Source: Salicibibacter cibarius
Lineage (GTDB): Bacteria > Bacillota > Bacilli > Bacillales > Marinococcaceae
Assembly (NCBI RefSeq): GCF_016495725.1
Contig: NZ_CP054705.1
Coordinates: 1,612,001 to 1,676,000, forward strand
DNA: 64,000 nt
Reading direction: 5' to 3'
Positions 1-8,384 of the stretch are shown here, piece by piece. The first letter of the stretch is position 1, and each line of letters begins with the position of its first letter. Position numbers and translations under genes: made by a program. The notes beneath the pieces are model-generated. The model searched no databases. It saw only the letters and a list, made by a program, of their open reading frames with translations, and had not been told where the DNA came from.

Positions 1-654
1 CTTGAGATCACCGGAGGTCTTGGGTTCCGTATGATCATCACGTTCGCGTTGATCGCGCTTCATGTTCTCCATCGTTGCTTGTTGGGCTTGTGTACTCGCT
101 GTTTGACCGGAGGCTGTATCCCCTTGATCATTTGTAACATGCTGCATCTGTTCGCTTTCCGTATCAGCATCTTGCTTGATAAAATCGGAACGCTCGCCAT
201 GCCAAACCAAATCAAAAAGTGCTCGGCCATTCGTGGGTTGGCCATCAGGGAGGTAGACGGGCATCGCCTCGAACAACACATAGAAAAACAGATAAAAGAG
301 GAAAATATCCCAAAACATATTTTCCCCGATGATGCCTTGTCCAAGCAAAGCGTTAAGGATCATGGCGGTAAAGATCATAGTAAGAATCGGGGAGGCATAG
401 ATTAAACCATGCCAAAGTTTGCTATCAGGACGAAGCTCGTCATAATCCATCCAGCTATACATAAAGAAATATTTCCGGACTTCCAGTGTAGGTCTTTGAA
501 ATAACACCGGCCCACATCCGATGGTAAGTTTTTTGTACGTGGAACCTAACAATGTAGCTATCAGATAATAACCACTTTCCCTGATGAGCATGACGATAGG
601 TAAAATAATTAAGGCTGACATCAGTAAGCGGGGTATATCTGTGAGGCCGAACAT
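1..654 (-). CDS. Degenerate M50 (site-2 protease-like) membrane protein, partial
   Basis: This open frame runs off the left edge, leaving 218 codons from an ATG preceded by a strong GGAGGG site. The N-terminus is a hydrophobic helix, then RESGYY at residues 25-30, followed by a stretch ending IGCGP. In M50 proteases this place holds HExGH(Y/F) followed by a similar GFGP-type segment. Here both metal-binding His are replaced (by Arg and Tyr) while the Glu is kept. More membrane helices follow (about 83-105 and 112-130), then LPDG at 135-138, which resembles the second M50 motif that carries the metal-binding Asp. After about residue 150 the chain is hydrophilic and rich in Gln, Thr and acidic residues. 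The M50 fold is inferred from motif layout; protease activity looks lost. The 3' end is outside the window. Confidence 0.6.
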   Translation of the reverse strand, partial: MFGLTDIPRLLMSALIILPIVMLIRESGYYLIATLLGSTYKKLTIGCGPVLFQRPTLEVRKYFFMYSWMDYDELRPDSKLWHGLIYASPILTMIFTAMILNALLGQGIIGENMFWDIFLFYLFFYVLFEAMPVYLPDGQPTNGRALFDLVWHGERSDFIKQDADTESEQMQHVTNDQGDTASGQTASTQAQQATMENMKRDQRERDDHTEPKTSGDLK

Positions 655-674
655 ACCCGTCCCTCCTTCCTTTT

Positions 675-934
675 TGATATCAGCTGAAGCCGGGATGCCG
701 CTTCCATGGCTTCGCTTTCCGCAGACGAACGCTCAAGCCTCCTCGCGCAAAACCGGCGCTGGAGTCTTGACGCGTCTGTTTTGATGTCTACGCCATCGCA
801 GCCGTCATCGCTCCGTACGTTGCCAAACGTGCAAGGGTTTTTCTGGTTATAGGATGGATTTTCTTGCATCCAGCTTTGACAACACCAACGGAAAATGCTT
901 ATGTGCCAGTCTTTTTCCGTTATTCAGCAGTCTC
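675..934 (-). repeat. Diverged copy of a MITE-like dispersed repeat
   Basis: Read on the minus strand, about 120 bases (roughly 675-800) match 23868-23985, including the shared strings ATGGCGTAGACATCAAAAC and GAAAGCGAAGCCATGGAAGC. An end resembling the terminal inverted repeat of the other copy (ACTGCTGAATA) lies at 921-934. The other terminus is missing, and the gene starting at 654 begins right beside it. Any open frame across this copy is repeat sequence and unlikely to be a gene. Confidence 0.6.
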
Positions 935-1006
935 AAAGTAAAAGCGGTATTGTTGTCAATGACGTCTTTATAAGTCTCTTTGTACTGCAATCGTAGACAT
1001 TAAGAG

Positions 1007-1031
1007 GTCCATGAGGACCGTCCTCATGGAC
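1007..1031. other. Perfect 12-bp palindrome with 1-nt centre
   Basis: GTCCATGAGGAC (1007-1018) and GTCCTCATGGAC (1020-1031) are exact reverse complements separated by one base. The palindrome lies 11 bases beyond the stop of the CsbD-type gene. There is no T-run on either side, so it is not a standard intrinsic terminator. It could be an mRNA-stabilising hairpin or a protein-binding site. Confidence 0.5.
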
Positions 1032-1041
1032 GTTAAAGCTG

Positions 1042-1392
1042 TTAATCTTGGTTTTTTTTTGCTTCACCGGCCGCATCTTGTGTTTTTCCTTTAATCTTAT
1101 CTTTCTTCCCCTCGGCTTGCTTGCTTTTATCATCCTTGACTTTGCCGACTTGATCTTTGACTTCCCCTTTGGCCTTATTGAAGGCCCCTTTCATTTTATC
1201 GCCCATTTCTTCGTTTTCCTCCTCTCCTTTTTTCGCCTCACTCACGGCATCTTGCGTTTTTCCTTTGGCTTTGTCTTTTTTTCCATCGGCTTGCATGGTT
1301 GGGTCATTTTTAACATTGCCGACTTGATCTTTAACTTCTCCTTTTGCTCTACTCACGGCGGATTTCATTTTATCGCTTTTATGGTTACTCAT
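1042..1392 (-). CDS. CsbD family stress protein with two tandem CsbD domains
   Basis: The product is 116 residues, very rich in Lys, Asp, Glu and Gly, with no hydrophobic core or membrane segment. It holds two copies of one module, about residues 5-50 and 63-112, each reading D-K-M-K-(S/G)-A then KGEVKDQVG then KGKTQDA. CsbD is a small general-stress protein of unknown mechanism, sigma-B controlled in B. subtilis, usually with one domain of about 60 residues, so this is an internal duplication. The ATG at 1392 was chosen because AAAGGAG sits just upstream; a longer frame to 1506 lacks a ribosome site. A sigma-B-like promoter precedes it, fitting the family. A broken RsbR-type gene lies directly upstream. 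Confidence 0.85.
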   Translation of the reverse strand: MSNHKSDKMKSAVSRAKGEVKDQVGNVKNDPTMQADGKKDKAKGKTQDAVSEAKKGEEENEEMGDKMKGAFNKAKGEVKDQVGKVKDDKSKQAEGKKDKIKGKTQDAAGEAKKNQD

Positions 1393-1429
1393 AGCGTGGC
1401 TCCTTTCCTTTTTATTAGGGTAACGTCTA

Positions 1430-1454
1430 TTACCATTTATTCTTCGAATTAAAC
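1430..1454 (-). promoter_or_regulatory. Sigma-B-like promoter for the CsbD gene
   Basis: On the minus strand GTTTAA (1454-1449) is an exact sigma-B -35 box. After a 13-base spacer comes TGGTAA (1435-1430), which matches the GGGTAT -10 consensus at four positions. It ends about 38 bases before the CsbD start codon. The assignment rests on consensus match and on known sigma-B control of csbD genes. Confidence 0.5.
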
Positions 1455-1551
1455 GCTTTTTTCGCACAGCAGAGACGACTACGTGGCCATTATCCAGAAA
1501 AATCAAAGTGTGTGTTTTGTTCCCTTCGGTTCGAGCCTGTTTTTCTGTTCT

Positions 1552-2040
1552 TTAAATAAGGCTTCGTCCTTCGGTCCCTCTTGGTTCCATGGGAACATCC
1601 AGCGAGTTTAAGGCTTGGTAGACCGGGAAAACAGCGTTGGTTATCAAAAGGGAACACGCCATCATGGCCCATTTTCTGAGCTGTGTCAGGACGGAGACCA
1701 CTGACGACCACATTCACGCCGATGTGCTCCAAGGCGAGGATCATTTTGGAAAGCTTTTCGAGACTGTCGGAAGGGATGCCCGATAGGTCAATCACGAGAT
1801 GGGCACAGGTCTCCTCGGAGCTTTGTTGCAAAACACCCTGCATAATCGTTTCGTTTATACTGACCAGAAGTGGTAGAACACCGATATTTTTGGTGCCTTT
1901 CAGGATGGGGACCGATCAGTGATTCGTTGATCGTCACGCGTTCACGATGCTTCCTCTTTTGTTTGTGTTGATCGGTACGCTGAATTTTTTTATCACCTTC
2001 CTGATTCAATAAGATTGTTTCAAAATGATGGGTTTTTCAT
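1552..2040 (-). pseudogene. Frameshifted RsbR/STAS-domain gene
   Basis: This region encodes pieces of an RsbR-type stressosome protein in three frames. ATG 2040, behind GGAGGGAACGG, meets a stop after six codons. A second frame gives the charged linker ending RERVTINESLI. After a frameshift near 1914 the chain continues VPILKG, then VLPLL, then HLVIDLSGIP and VVVSGLRPDTAQ, the hallmark segments of a STAS domain. A further shift near 1635 moves the C-terminal helix (NAVFPVYQALNSLD) to another frame ending at the TAA at 1552. The longest single frame (1490-1843) is only part of the domain with a garbled tail. Known family: RsbR paralogues regulate sigma-B. Here the gene looks dead, although sequencing error has not been excluded. 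Confidence 0.7.
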
Positions 2041-2212
2041 TCCGTTCCCTCCAAGAATTTTTGTTAAACTAACAAATTTGGTGAAAAACATTGTTTAAAA
2101 TAGGTTTATACGTGGGAATAGCAGACCATCACCTTATTGTATCCGCTGAATATTCGTTATGAAGATGGTTCAACTATATCAGTTGAATTATTTCATTTAG
2201 AGGTGATTTCGC

Positions 2213-2772
2213 TTGGTTAAGCTAGCTTATACACGAGTCAAAACGACCGGGATCAGGTGCAGCAAATGGAAGCAATGGGGATCGATGATTATTACCATGA
2301 GTACGCCTCCGGGGTGAGTCAATCATACCCTGAACGTGAGCGGTTATTACAAAATATTGAAGCAGGTGATGAAATCCATGTTACAAAATTATCCAAACTC
2401 ATACGAAGCACCGAAGACTTATTAGATGTGATTCTTCACCTGCGGGAAAAAGACGTTTTGTTGTATTCATTGGCAGAATCGTGGTTGGATTTCTCCGAGA
2501 ACAATCCGTACAACGGCTATTTCCTAAGCATTATTGGAAAAATTAAACAATTTTCTGGCAATATTCGCCTGATGCGCCGACAAGAAGGCATGGAAGCCGC
2601 GAAACATGAAGGCAAATATCAAGGACGCAAAAAAACTTACGACAGCGATCATCCTGGCATGAATCATGCCGTTGAACTTTACCGAGAAGGCCGACATACC
2701 GTGAAGCATATCTGTGAGATCACACAAATTTCCAGAACCTCGTTGTATCGCGAACTGAAAAGAAGAAATTAA
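2213..2772 (+). pseudogene. Serine recombinase (resolvase/invertase) missing its nucleophile
   Basis: From GTG 2257 the frame encodes most of a resolvase-family recombinase: the catalytic domain from QQMEAMGID, then a Hin-like C-terminal helix-turn-helix (HTVKHICEITQISRTSLYREL). The true N-terminus lies just upstream in another frame: TTG 2213, behind GAGGTGA, gives MVKLAYTRV, which is where the family has YxRVST with the catalytic Ser. At about 2240 a small indel removes the Ser-Thr and shifts the frame into NDRDQVQQM. The protein made from GTG 2257 would lack the nucleophile. It was probably a DNA invertase or transposon resolvase; no partner element remains beside it. Confidence 0.75.
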
Positions 2773-2865
2773 AACGGGTCTAAAGCCAACAATAGGTTCA
2801 AAATATTTTGGTCGGCCGTTAAAGTCTCAGAACAAACGTAGCAAAGAAGAAAGGAGAGAACCTCT

Positions 2866-3663
2866 ATGGTCACCATAGCAAAAGAGCTTAAGAGGATCAG
2901 GGAGAAAGAAGATGATATTGGTGTTCTTACGATTTACTTGAACACCGACATTAGTGACCAAAGCCAAACGCGCGGGGAATGGCAAATCCGTCTTAAAAAT
3001 GGCGTGAATGACCTTGAAGGCTATGCCAAAAAAAGCAACAACCAAGAGGAAGTGAAAGCCTTAAAAAACCTTGTGGAGAAAGCTCATAATTACATTTATG
3101 ACAAGCAAAAGGATATGCAAAAAGGTTTCGTCCTTATGGCTTCGGCCGATGGACAGTTATGGAAAGTAAAAATTCTCCAGGCTCCTGTCGAAACATCATT
3201 TCATTGGGAAAGACAAGCAGAAACTAAGCAATTGGAGCAATTATTACATGAGTATCCGGAGACGGGCATTATCGTAGCACAGCAGAGAGACGTCACCTTC
3301 ATTGAAGCAGCGCTCGGTGAAATACGTGATGAGAAGATATTCCACTGGGATTTAAAAAAAGAAGACTGGGTGGATTATCAGGATCCTTCTCCGCCTTCGG
3401 CAACGGACACAAGCCACGATAATTTCCAACGTCGCTTCGAAGAAAACAAGGATCGCTGGTATAAAAGCCTGGCTTCTTTATTAGGCAAAGAGATAAACAG
3501 AAGAAATTTAAACGGAGCGTATCTTGTTGGCAGTAAAGCAGCAACCGGCGATCTTGGTAAACATTTGGACCAAGCGCACCTGAAGGGAACGATTACGAAG
3601 AACTTGGGATCTAAGCCCAGCCATGAAATTCTCAACGAAGTGTACAACGATCAGATTCGGTGA
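2866..3663 (+). CDS. VLRF1 / bacterial aeRF1-type release factor-like protein
   Basis: The 265-residue soluble protein starts at ATG 2866 behind AAAGGAGAGAACC. The N-terminal half (VLTIYLNTD near residue 21, then a charged helical part) and the C-terminal half (LNGAYLVGSKAATGDLGKHL, then KGTITKNLGSKPSHEILNEV) resemble the bacterial eRF1-like/Vms1-like families found across Bacillaceae. The family is related to archaeal and eukaryal release factor domain 2 and to Vms1, so a role in peptidyl-tRNA release or ribosome rescue is plausible. I cannot place a catalytic Gln with confidence. It is the only intact gene between decayed ones and appears to be transcribed alone. Confidence 0.65.
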   Translation: MVTIAKELKRIREKEDDIGVLTIYLNTDISDQSQTRGEWQIRLKNGVNDLEGYAKKSNNQEEVKALKNLVEKAHNYIYDKQKDMQKGFVLMASADGQLWKVKILQAPVETSFHWERQAETKQLEQLLHEYPETGIIVAQQRDVTFIEAALGEIRDEKIFHWDLKKEDWVDYQDPSPPSATDTSHDNFQRRFEENKDRWYKSLASLLGKEINRRNLNGAYLVGSKAATGDLGKHLDQAHLKGTITKNLGSKPSHEILNEVYNDQIR

Positions 3664-3764
3664 TGAGGCAAAAGGGGGGATTTTCGTAACCTTGCCCTTT
3701 ATTGATCTCATAAAAGAGCGCATTCATTTGAAGGAACGTCCCTTTAATGGGGAAGGTGAACATC

Positions 3765-4097
3765 ATGAAAAAAGCCCTTTTGGTTTACAATGAGCAAGCA
3801 GGAGCGTCCAATCGGGAAAGTCATTCCGACGATGGAGGATTATATCTAGGAAGCCAAAGGCAGTTTTGATTTCGCTCGAATGAGCAAGCATACGTTTCAG
3901 GCTGTAAAACCGGTACCACTGAATTAAAAGAGAGCCCGGAGAATGACGATAACGAGCAATTAGGCTGGTTTGTCGCTTTTGATACAGACGAAGCTGATTT
4001 GTTAGTGACGATGATGGTCGAAGACGTACAGGAACATGGGGGAAGCGGGTATGTTGTCCCGAAAGTGGGGAATATTATCGAGGAGTATGAGTCATAG
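3765..4097 (+). pseudogene. Composite remnant: DagK-like N-terminus joined to a PBP C-terminus
   Basis: ATG 3765, behind GGAAGGTGAA, opens 34 codons starting MKKALLVYNEQAG, the typical beginning of diacylglycerol/lipid kinases (YNPxAG motif), ending at TGA 3867. In the same frame, and open to 4097, is EQAYVSGCKTGTTELKESP followed by LGWFVAFDTDEADLL, TMMVEDVQEHGGSGYVVPKV and a short tail. That is the C-terminal end of a class B penicillin-binding protein, with the KTGT active-site motif and the usual VEDVQ segment. Hundreds of residues of both genes are missing. The natural reading is a large deletion that fused the ends of two genes. Confidence 0.65.
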
Positions 4098-4291
4098 GCT
4101 AGCTTAAAATGCATGTACTTGATACAGATGTCAAGCAGTGAAAAAAGGGATGGGGCACGCGGTGACTCTATCCCCTCTTTTTATACAACATTCCTTCTTA
4201 TCGTGACCAATCCGTTACAATTTGACACCAGAACATAAAAAATGCGGGTCTCGAACAATTGCCGAAACCCGCATTACATAAGTATTTGTCA

Positions 4292-4368
4292 TGGTCGGGA
4301 TGACAGGATTTGAACCTGCGACCCCAAGCACCCCATGCTTGTGCTCTACCAAGCTGAGCTACATCCCG
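4292..4368 (-). tRNA. tRNA-Pro (anticodon GGG)
   Basis: A full cloverleaf reads on the minus strand: acceptor CGGGATG/CATCCCG, D-arm GCTC/GAGC, anticodon stem CAAGC/GCTTG around loop ATGGGGT, and T-arm GCAGG/CCTGT. The loop puts GGG at positions 34-36, so it decodes CCC and CCU as proline. The discriminator is A and CCA is encoded. It stands alone, with msrA behind it on the same strand. Confidence 0.95.
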
Positions 4369-4435
4369 CCGTTTGCTCCATTGCTTATTATAGTATGAAT
4401 CCTGCTCAGAGGGCAAGCATTTATTTCGTGCTCGC

Positions 4436-4969
4436 TCATTCATCCGCATGCCAATATTTATGGATAAATGCGTCTCGGCCGGATGCAGCGCGATCTTCTT
4501 TATAAGCTTCCGGCTGTTTTTTGTAAAATTTTTGATGCCATTCTTCTGCTTCATAAAAAGTTGTTGCCGGTAAAATTTCGGTAACGATCGGCGCCCCTTT
4601 AAATTTGCCGCTCTTTTCAATGGCTTCTTTTGACGTTTGTGCTTGGCAGCGCTGGTCTTCTTGATGATAAAAAATGGCCGTGCGATATTGTGGCCCGCGA
4701 TCGTGAAATTGACCACCGTCATCGGTTGGGTCAATTTGTGCCCAATAAAGGTCCAATAGTTGTTGATACGGGAAACGCTGAGGGTCATATGTGATTTGCA
4801 CGGCTTCAAAATGGCCGGTATGTCCGTTTTTGACATTTTCATAGGACGGGTGTGCGGCGTGACCTCCCGTGTACCCGGAGCGGACGTTTATAATCCCGGG
4901 CATCTCTTCAAAAGGTTGTACCATGCACCAAAAACATCCGCCTGCAAAAGTGGCTTTTTCGTATTTCAT
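4436..4969 (-). CDS. msrA: Peptide methionine (S)-S-oxide reductase
   Basis: MsrA reduces the S-epimer of methionine sulfoxide in proteins, a cytoplasmic oxidative repair step that uses thioredoxin. The 177-residue chain has the signature GGCFWC at 10-15 (nucleophile Cys12, with Cys15 instead of the more usual Gly), then SGYTGG, HFEAVQI and the QYR segment after DRGP, which line the substrate pocket. Another Cys is at about 109. The start has GGAGGTG upstream. There is no fused MsrB domain. The tRNA-Pro gene follows at the 3' end. Confidence 0.95.
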   Translation of the reverse strand: MKYEKATFAGGCFWCMVQPFEEMPGIINVRSGYTGGHAAHPSYENVKNGHTGHFEAVQITYDPQRFPYQQLLDLYWAQIDPTDDGGQFHDRGPQYRTAIFYHQEDQRCQAQTSKEAIEKSGKFKGAPIVTEILPATTFYEAEEWHQKFYKKQPEAYKEDRAASGRDAFIHKYWHADE

Positions 4970-5134
4970 CGTTTTTCGGCACCTCCATATGCGTCTTTGG
5001 CCCGTAAAAAATCATAACATAAGGCATGAATGAAATCATCATACAACAATTCCGGTCTTCCGTGTTAAAATAAGGAGGTACATATTGCTTCATCGATAAA
5101 AACAGACCGTTTCCATTCTGGAAGGATGTGCGAG

Positions 5135-6595
5135 ATGAAAGTGAATCACAGACTTGAACGGAAACCTTTAAAGCGTTATCAAGCTGCGAAGCTTATAGGC
5201 GTATTGCTCGTTGCCTATGCCGTAGCTATGTTTTATGGCATGTTCAAGCCGTTGCCGCCGAATACCTCTTATGAGGGACGATGGCATGAAGGCACCGAAG
5301 CGGAAATTTTGTTTGATATCACACACGAAGAGGATGGGGACATGCAAAAGGATCACGAGATCTTTGCACATATTGAACAGATGATTTCGGAAGCGGATGA
5401 TTTCATCGTCGTTGATATGTTTTTATTTAATGATGAATACGACCCCGATATGTCATTTCCGGATCTTGCTTCTTCGTTTAGTGATCAATTAATTGAAAAA
5501 AAGAAAGCGAATCCTGATCTTCCAATCGTCGTAACGACGGATCGCATTAACAGCTTCTATGGCTCGCGCACGCCGGAGCACATTCAACGTATGGAAGATG
5601 CGGGCATTCAGGTTATTTGGACGGACGTGGTCCCTTTACGGGATTCCAATGCCATTTATTCCGGGTTGTGGCGTACATTTTTTCAATGGTTCGGCACCCC
5701 AAAGGGAGGATGGTTGCCAAGCCCGTTTGATGCTGAAGCCGAGCCTGTCACTGCACGTTCCTATTTGGATGTTTTGAATTTTAAGGCGAACCACCGCAAA
5801 GTTGTCTTCAATGAAAGGGAAGCACTCGTTACTTCGGCCAATCCCCATGATGCAAGCGCCCACCATTCTAATGCAGGTTTATCGGTGAGAGGGGAGATCG
5901 TGAACGATTTTATTGAGAGTGAACGAGCGGTTGCTGAAATGTCAGGGGCGGATACGACGGCTTTTGACAATATGCAGTATAATGGGGAACGAGGCCATTC
6001 CGCGAACGGTTTAGATGCCAAATTAATCACTGAAGGTGCGGTGAAAAGGGAGCTCTTAACGTCGATTAAAGGTGCGGGAAGTGGAGATGATATCTGGATC
6101 GGAATGTTTTATATTTCGGAACGCGATGTGATTCAAGCGTTGAAAGATGCAGCGGACCGCGGAGCAAATATCCGGTTGATTTTGGATGCCAATGATGAAT
6201 CTTTCGGCCACGAGAGAATAGGCGTCCCTAACCGCCCGGTTGCGGATGAACTGCACCAATACTCCGAGCGCATCGACGTGCGTTGGTACAATACGGACGG
6301 TGAACAATATCATACAAAATTATTCTACATGACGGACGGGGATACGGCGGTGATCAATGGCGGATCAATGAATTATACGCGCAGAAACCTGAATGACCTT
6401 AACCTTGAATCGAACGTTATGCTCAAAGCTCCCGGTGATCACGCGCTCATACAAGAAGTCGAAGACTATTTTCATATGCTGTGGACCAATGACGGCAACC
6501 ATTACACCGATGATTTCAGTGAGCATGGAGAAGTGGCGATATGGAAGCATTGGTTGTACCGATTGCAAGAATCAAGCGGGTTGTCATCATTTTAG
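5135..6595 (+). CDS. Phospholipase D-like phosphatidyltransferase, membrane-anchored
   Basis: The 486-residue protein has an N-terminal membrane helix (about 18-38) and then two PLD-type HKD half-sites: NHRKVVFNE followed by TSAN, and YHTKLFYMTDGD followed by INGGSMN. PLD enzymes of this type form a phospho-His intermediate; the cardiolipin-synthase branch is closest in layout, but the N-terminal half (FIVVDMFLFND) also fits PLD-like proteins of unknown substrate. The first half-site is less canonical, with Glu for Asp and TSAN for GSxN. ATG 5135 was preferred over ATG 5126 because GGAAGG is correctly spaced only for the former. pgcA follows 21 bases downstream, probably co-transcribed. Confidence 0.75.
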   Translation: MKVNHRLERKPLKRYQAAKLIGVLLVAYAVAMFYGMFKPLPPNTSYEGRWHEGTEAEILFDITHEEDGDMQKDHEIFAHIEQMISEADDFIVVDMFLFNDEYDPDMSFPDLASSFSDQLIEKKKANPDLPIVVTTDRINSFYGSRTPEHIQRMEDAGIQVIWTDVVPLRDSNAIYSGLWRTFFQWFGTPKGGWLPSPFDAEAEPVTARSYLDVLNFKANHRKVVFNEREALVTSANPHDASAHHSNAGLSVRGEIVNDFIESERAVAEMSGADTTAFDNMQYNGERGHSANGLDAKLITEGAVKRELLTSIKGAGSGDDIWIGMFYISERDVIQALKDAADRGANIRLILDANDESFGHERIGVPNRPVADELHQYSERIDVRWYNTDGEQYHTKLFYMTDGDTAVINGGSMNYTRRNLNDLNLESNVMLKAPGDHALIQEVEDYFHMLWTNDGNHYTDDFSEHGEVAIWKHWLYRLQESSGLSSF

Positions 6596-6616
6596 AAAAC
6601 GAGGGGAGAATCGATC

Positions 6617-8362
6617 ATGTACGAAACCATAGAACGCTGGCGGCGCGGATTGCAACATGACCGGCAATTAAGTGCCGAGCTGGAAGCGATGATTCAAGGT
6701 GAAGATGAAGAGGCCTTGGAAGATTGTTTTTATCGCACCCTTACCTTCGGAACAGGAGGAATGCGCGGGGAGCTTGGTCCGGGACCGAACCGGATGAATC
6801 GTTATACGGTACGAAAAGCTGCTTTAGGTTTAGCCCGTTACCTTCACGCAACCGAGGAAGCTCCCAGTGTGGCCATTGCGTTTGATTCCCGCGCAAATTC
6901 CGATTTGTTTGCGAAAGAGGCTGCGCGTACCCTCGCGAAAGAAGGGGTTAAAGTCGATATTTTTTCTTCGTTAAGGCCTACCCCAATGTTATCGTTCGCC
7001 GTACGCGAGCGCGAGGCTTCGGCTGGCATTATGATCACAGCCAGCCATAATCCAGCCGAATACAACGGCTTAAAAGTGTACGGCAGTGACGGGGCACAGT
7101 TGACACCGGAACCTGCCGAGAAACTCATTGCGTACGTGGAGGCTATTCAAGATGAGCTGACCATTCCAATTGCAGATGAAAAAGAGATGGGAGCAGACGG
7201 CCTTATCCACACGTTGGCTCCGGAAATGGATGATCAATACATTCAGGCACTGGGTTCCGTTCTCCGGCACCCAGAGATGGGACAACAAAATGGAGGTAAC
7301 ATCCAAGTCGTATTCAGCCCGCTCCACGGCACGGCATTGGAACCTTTAAAGTATGCATTTGAAGCGAATGGATATACCGATGTACATATTGTACCTGAAC
7401 AAGCGGAACCGGACCCCGGTTTCTCTACGGTGACAAAACCGAACCCCGAGGAGGGAGAAGCGTTTGCATTAGCAAAGGCACTGGGGAGAAAACGGCAGGC
7501 AGATTTGTTGATCGCTACGGACCCAGATGCCGATCGATTGGGAGTGGCAGTCCCCGATGAGCAAGAAGAAGGAGGGTATCGTCTGCTGACAGGGAATGAG
7601 ATCGGTTTTCTGCTCCTCGATTATCTGTTGGGAGAAGATACGGAAGCGTTACCTGACAACGGAAAAGTGCTGAAAACGATCGTCACTTCCGAAAGTGGCC
7701 GGGCACTCGCCGATCATTACGGCGTAACATGCGAGGATACATTGACTGGTTTTAAATTTATCGCGGAGAAAATGAAGTGTTATGAAGATGGGCTGGAGGA
7801 TGGAACATTCCTGTTTGGATATGAAGAATCATATGGATACTTGCTTGCCCCGTTTGTGCGTGATAAAGATGCCATACAGACGGCTTTGGCAGTGACCGAG
7901 ATGGCCTTGTCGGAAAAGCAAAAGGGCCGTACGCTTACGGAAAAATTGGCAGGCCTTTACGAAACGTTCGGTTATTATCGGGAGGAAATTGAATCTATCA
8001 CGTTGAAGGGGAAACAGGGAGAAGAACAAATAAAAGCGTTACTTGCATCCTTTCGCGCGCAACCGCCCGTATCTTTTGGAGAAGGGCAAACCGTTTCCGT
8101 CATCGAAGATTATGAACGGGGCGAGGCGACCACTGTGAAGAATGGGAATCGAACTCCCATTCATTTACCTGCTTCGAACGTGCTTAAATACAAATGTGAA
8201 GATGAATCGTGGGTATGTGTCAGACCTTCGGGAACAGAGCCGAAAATGAAATGTTATTTCGGAGTAAAAAAACCGAATCCCTCCACGGCCCAGCAAGCAC
8301 TTGCGGAACTCCGGGAGGCCGTAATGGCCGATATTAATCTGCGATTATCCAACTTTAATTGA
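6617..8362 (+). CDS. pgcA: Phosphoglucomutase / phosphomannomutase family protein
   Basis: The 581-residue enzyme belongs to the alpha-D-phosphohexomutase family, which interconverts glucose-1-phosphate and glucose-6-phosphate through a phosphoserine. Visible motifs in order are TASHNP (catalytic Ser, about residue 140), DPDADRLG (metal loop, about 300), GYEESYGY (sugar-binding loop, about 400) and RPSGTEPKMKCY (phosphate-binding loop near the C-terminus). Length and motifs match B. subtilis PgcA, which supplies glucose-1-phosphate for UDP-glucose, glycolipid and teichoic acid synthesis. GAGGGGA precedes the ATG. It follows the PLD-like gene by 21 bases, which suggests a shared envelope-lipid transcript. 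Confidence 0.92.
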   Translation: MYETIERWRRGLQHDRQLSAELEAMIQGEDEEALEDCFYRTLTFGTGGMRGELGPGPNRMNRYTVRKAALGLARYLHATEEAPSVAIAFDSRANSDLFAKEAARTLAKEGVKVDIFSSLRPTPMLSFAVREREASAGIMITASHNPAEYNGLKVYGSDGAQLTPEPAEKLIAYVEAIQDELTIPIADEKEMGADGLIHTLAPEMDDQYIQALGSVLRHPEMGQQNGGNIQVVFSPLHGTALEPLKYAFEANGYTDVHIVPEQAEPDPGFSTVTKPNPEEGEAFALAKALGRKRQADLLIATDPDADRLGVAVPDEQEEGGYRLLTGNEIGFLLLDYLLGEDTEALPDNGKVLKTIVTSESGRALADHYGVTCEDTLTGFKFIAEKMKCYEDGLEDGTFLFGYEESYGYLLAPFVRDKDAIQTALAVTEMALSEKQKGRTLTEKLAGLYETFGYYREEIESITLKGKQGEEQIKALLASFRAQPPVSFGEGQTVSVIEDYERGEATTVKNGNRTPIHLPASNVLKYKCEDESWVCVRPSGTEPKMKCYFGVKKPNPSTAQQALAELREAVMADINLRLSNFN

Positions 8363-8384
8363 ACGAAAGCGTCAGGTGATGGGA

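Noticed and set aside
621-869. Minus-strand frame of 82 codons
   Set aside because: It coincides with the repeat copy at 675-934 and reappears as non-coding sequence at the second copy.
1048-1452. Plus-strand frame of 134 codons, rich in Phe and Leu
   Set aside because: It is the exact antisense of the lysine-rich CsbD gene, whose repeats produce the hydrophobic-looking shadow.
4098-4290. Possible terminator after the PBP remnant
   Set aside because: GGGATGGGG and TATCCCCTC pair only imperfectly across a long loop; I could not support it as a real terminator.
4198-4842. Minus-strand frame of 214 codons
   Set aside because: It runs through the tRNA-Pro gene and the opposite frame of msrA.
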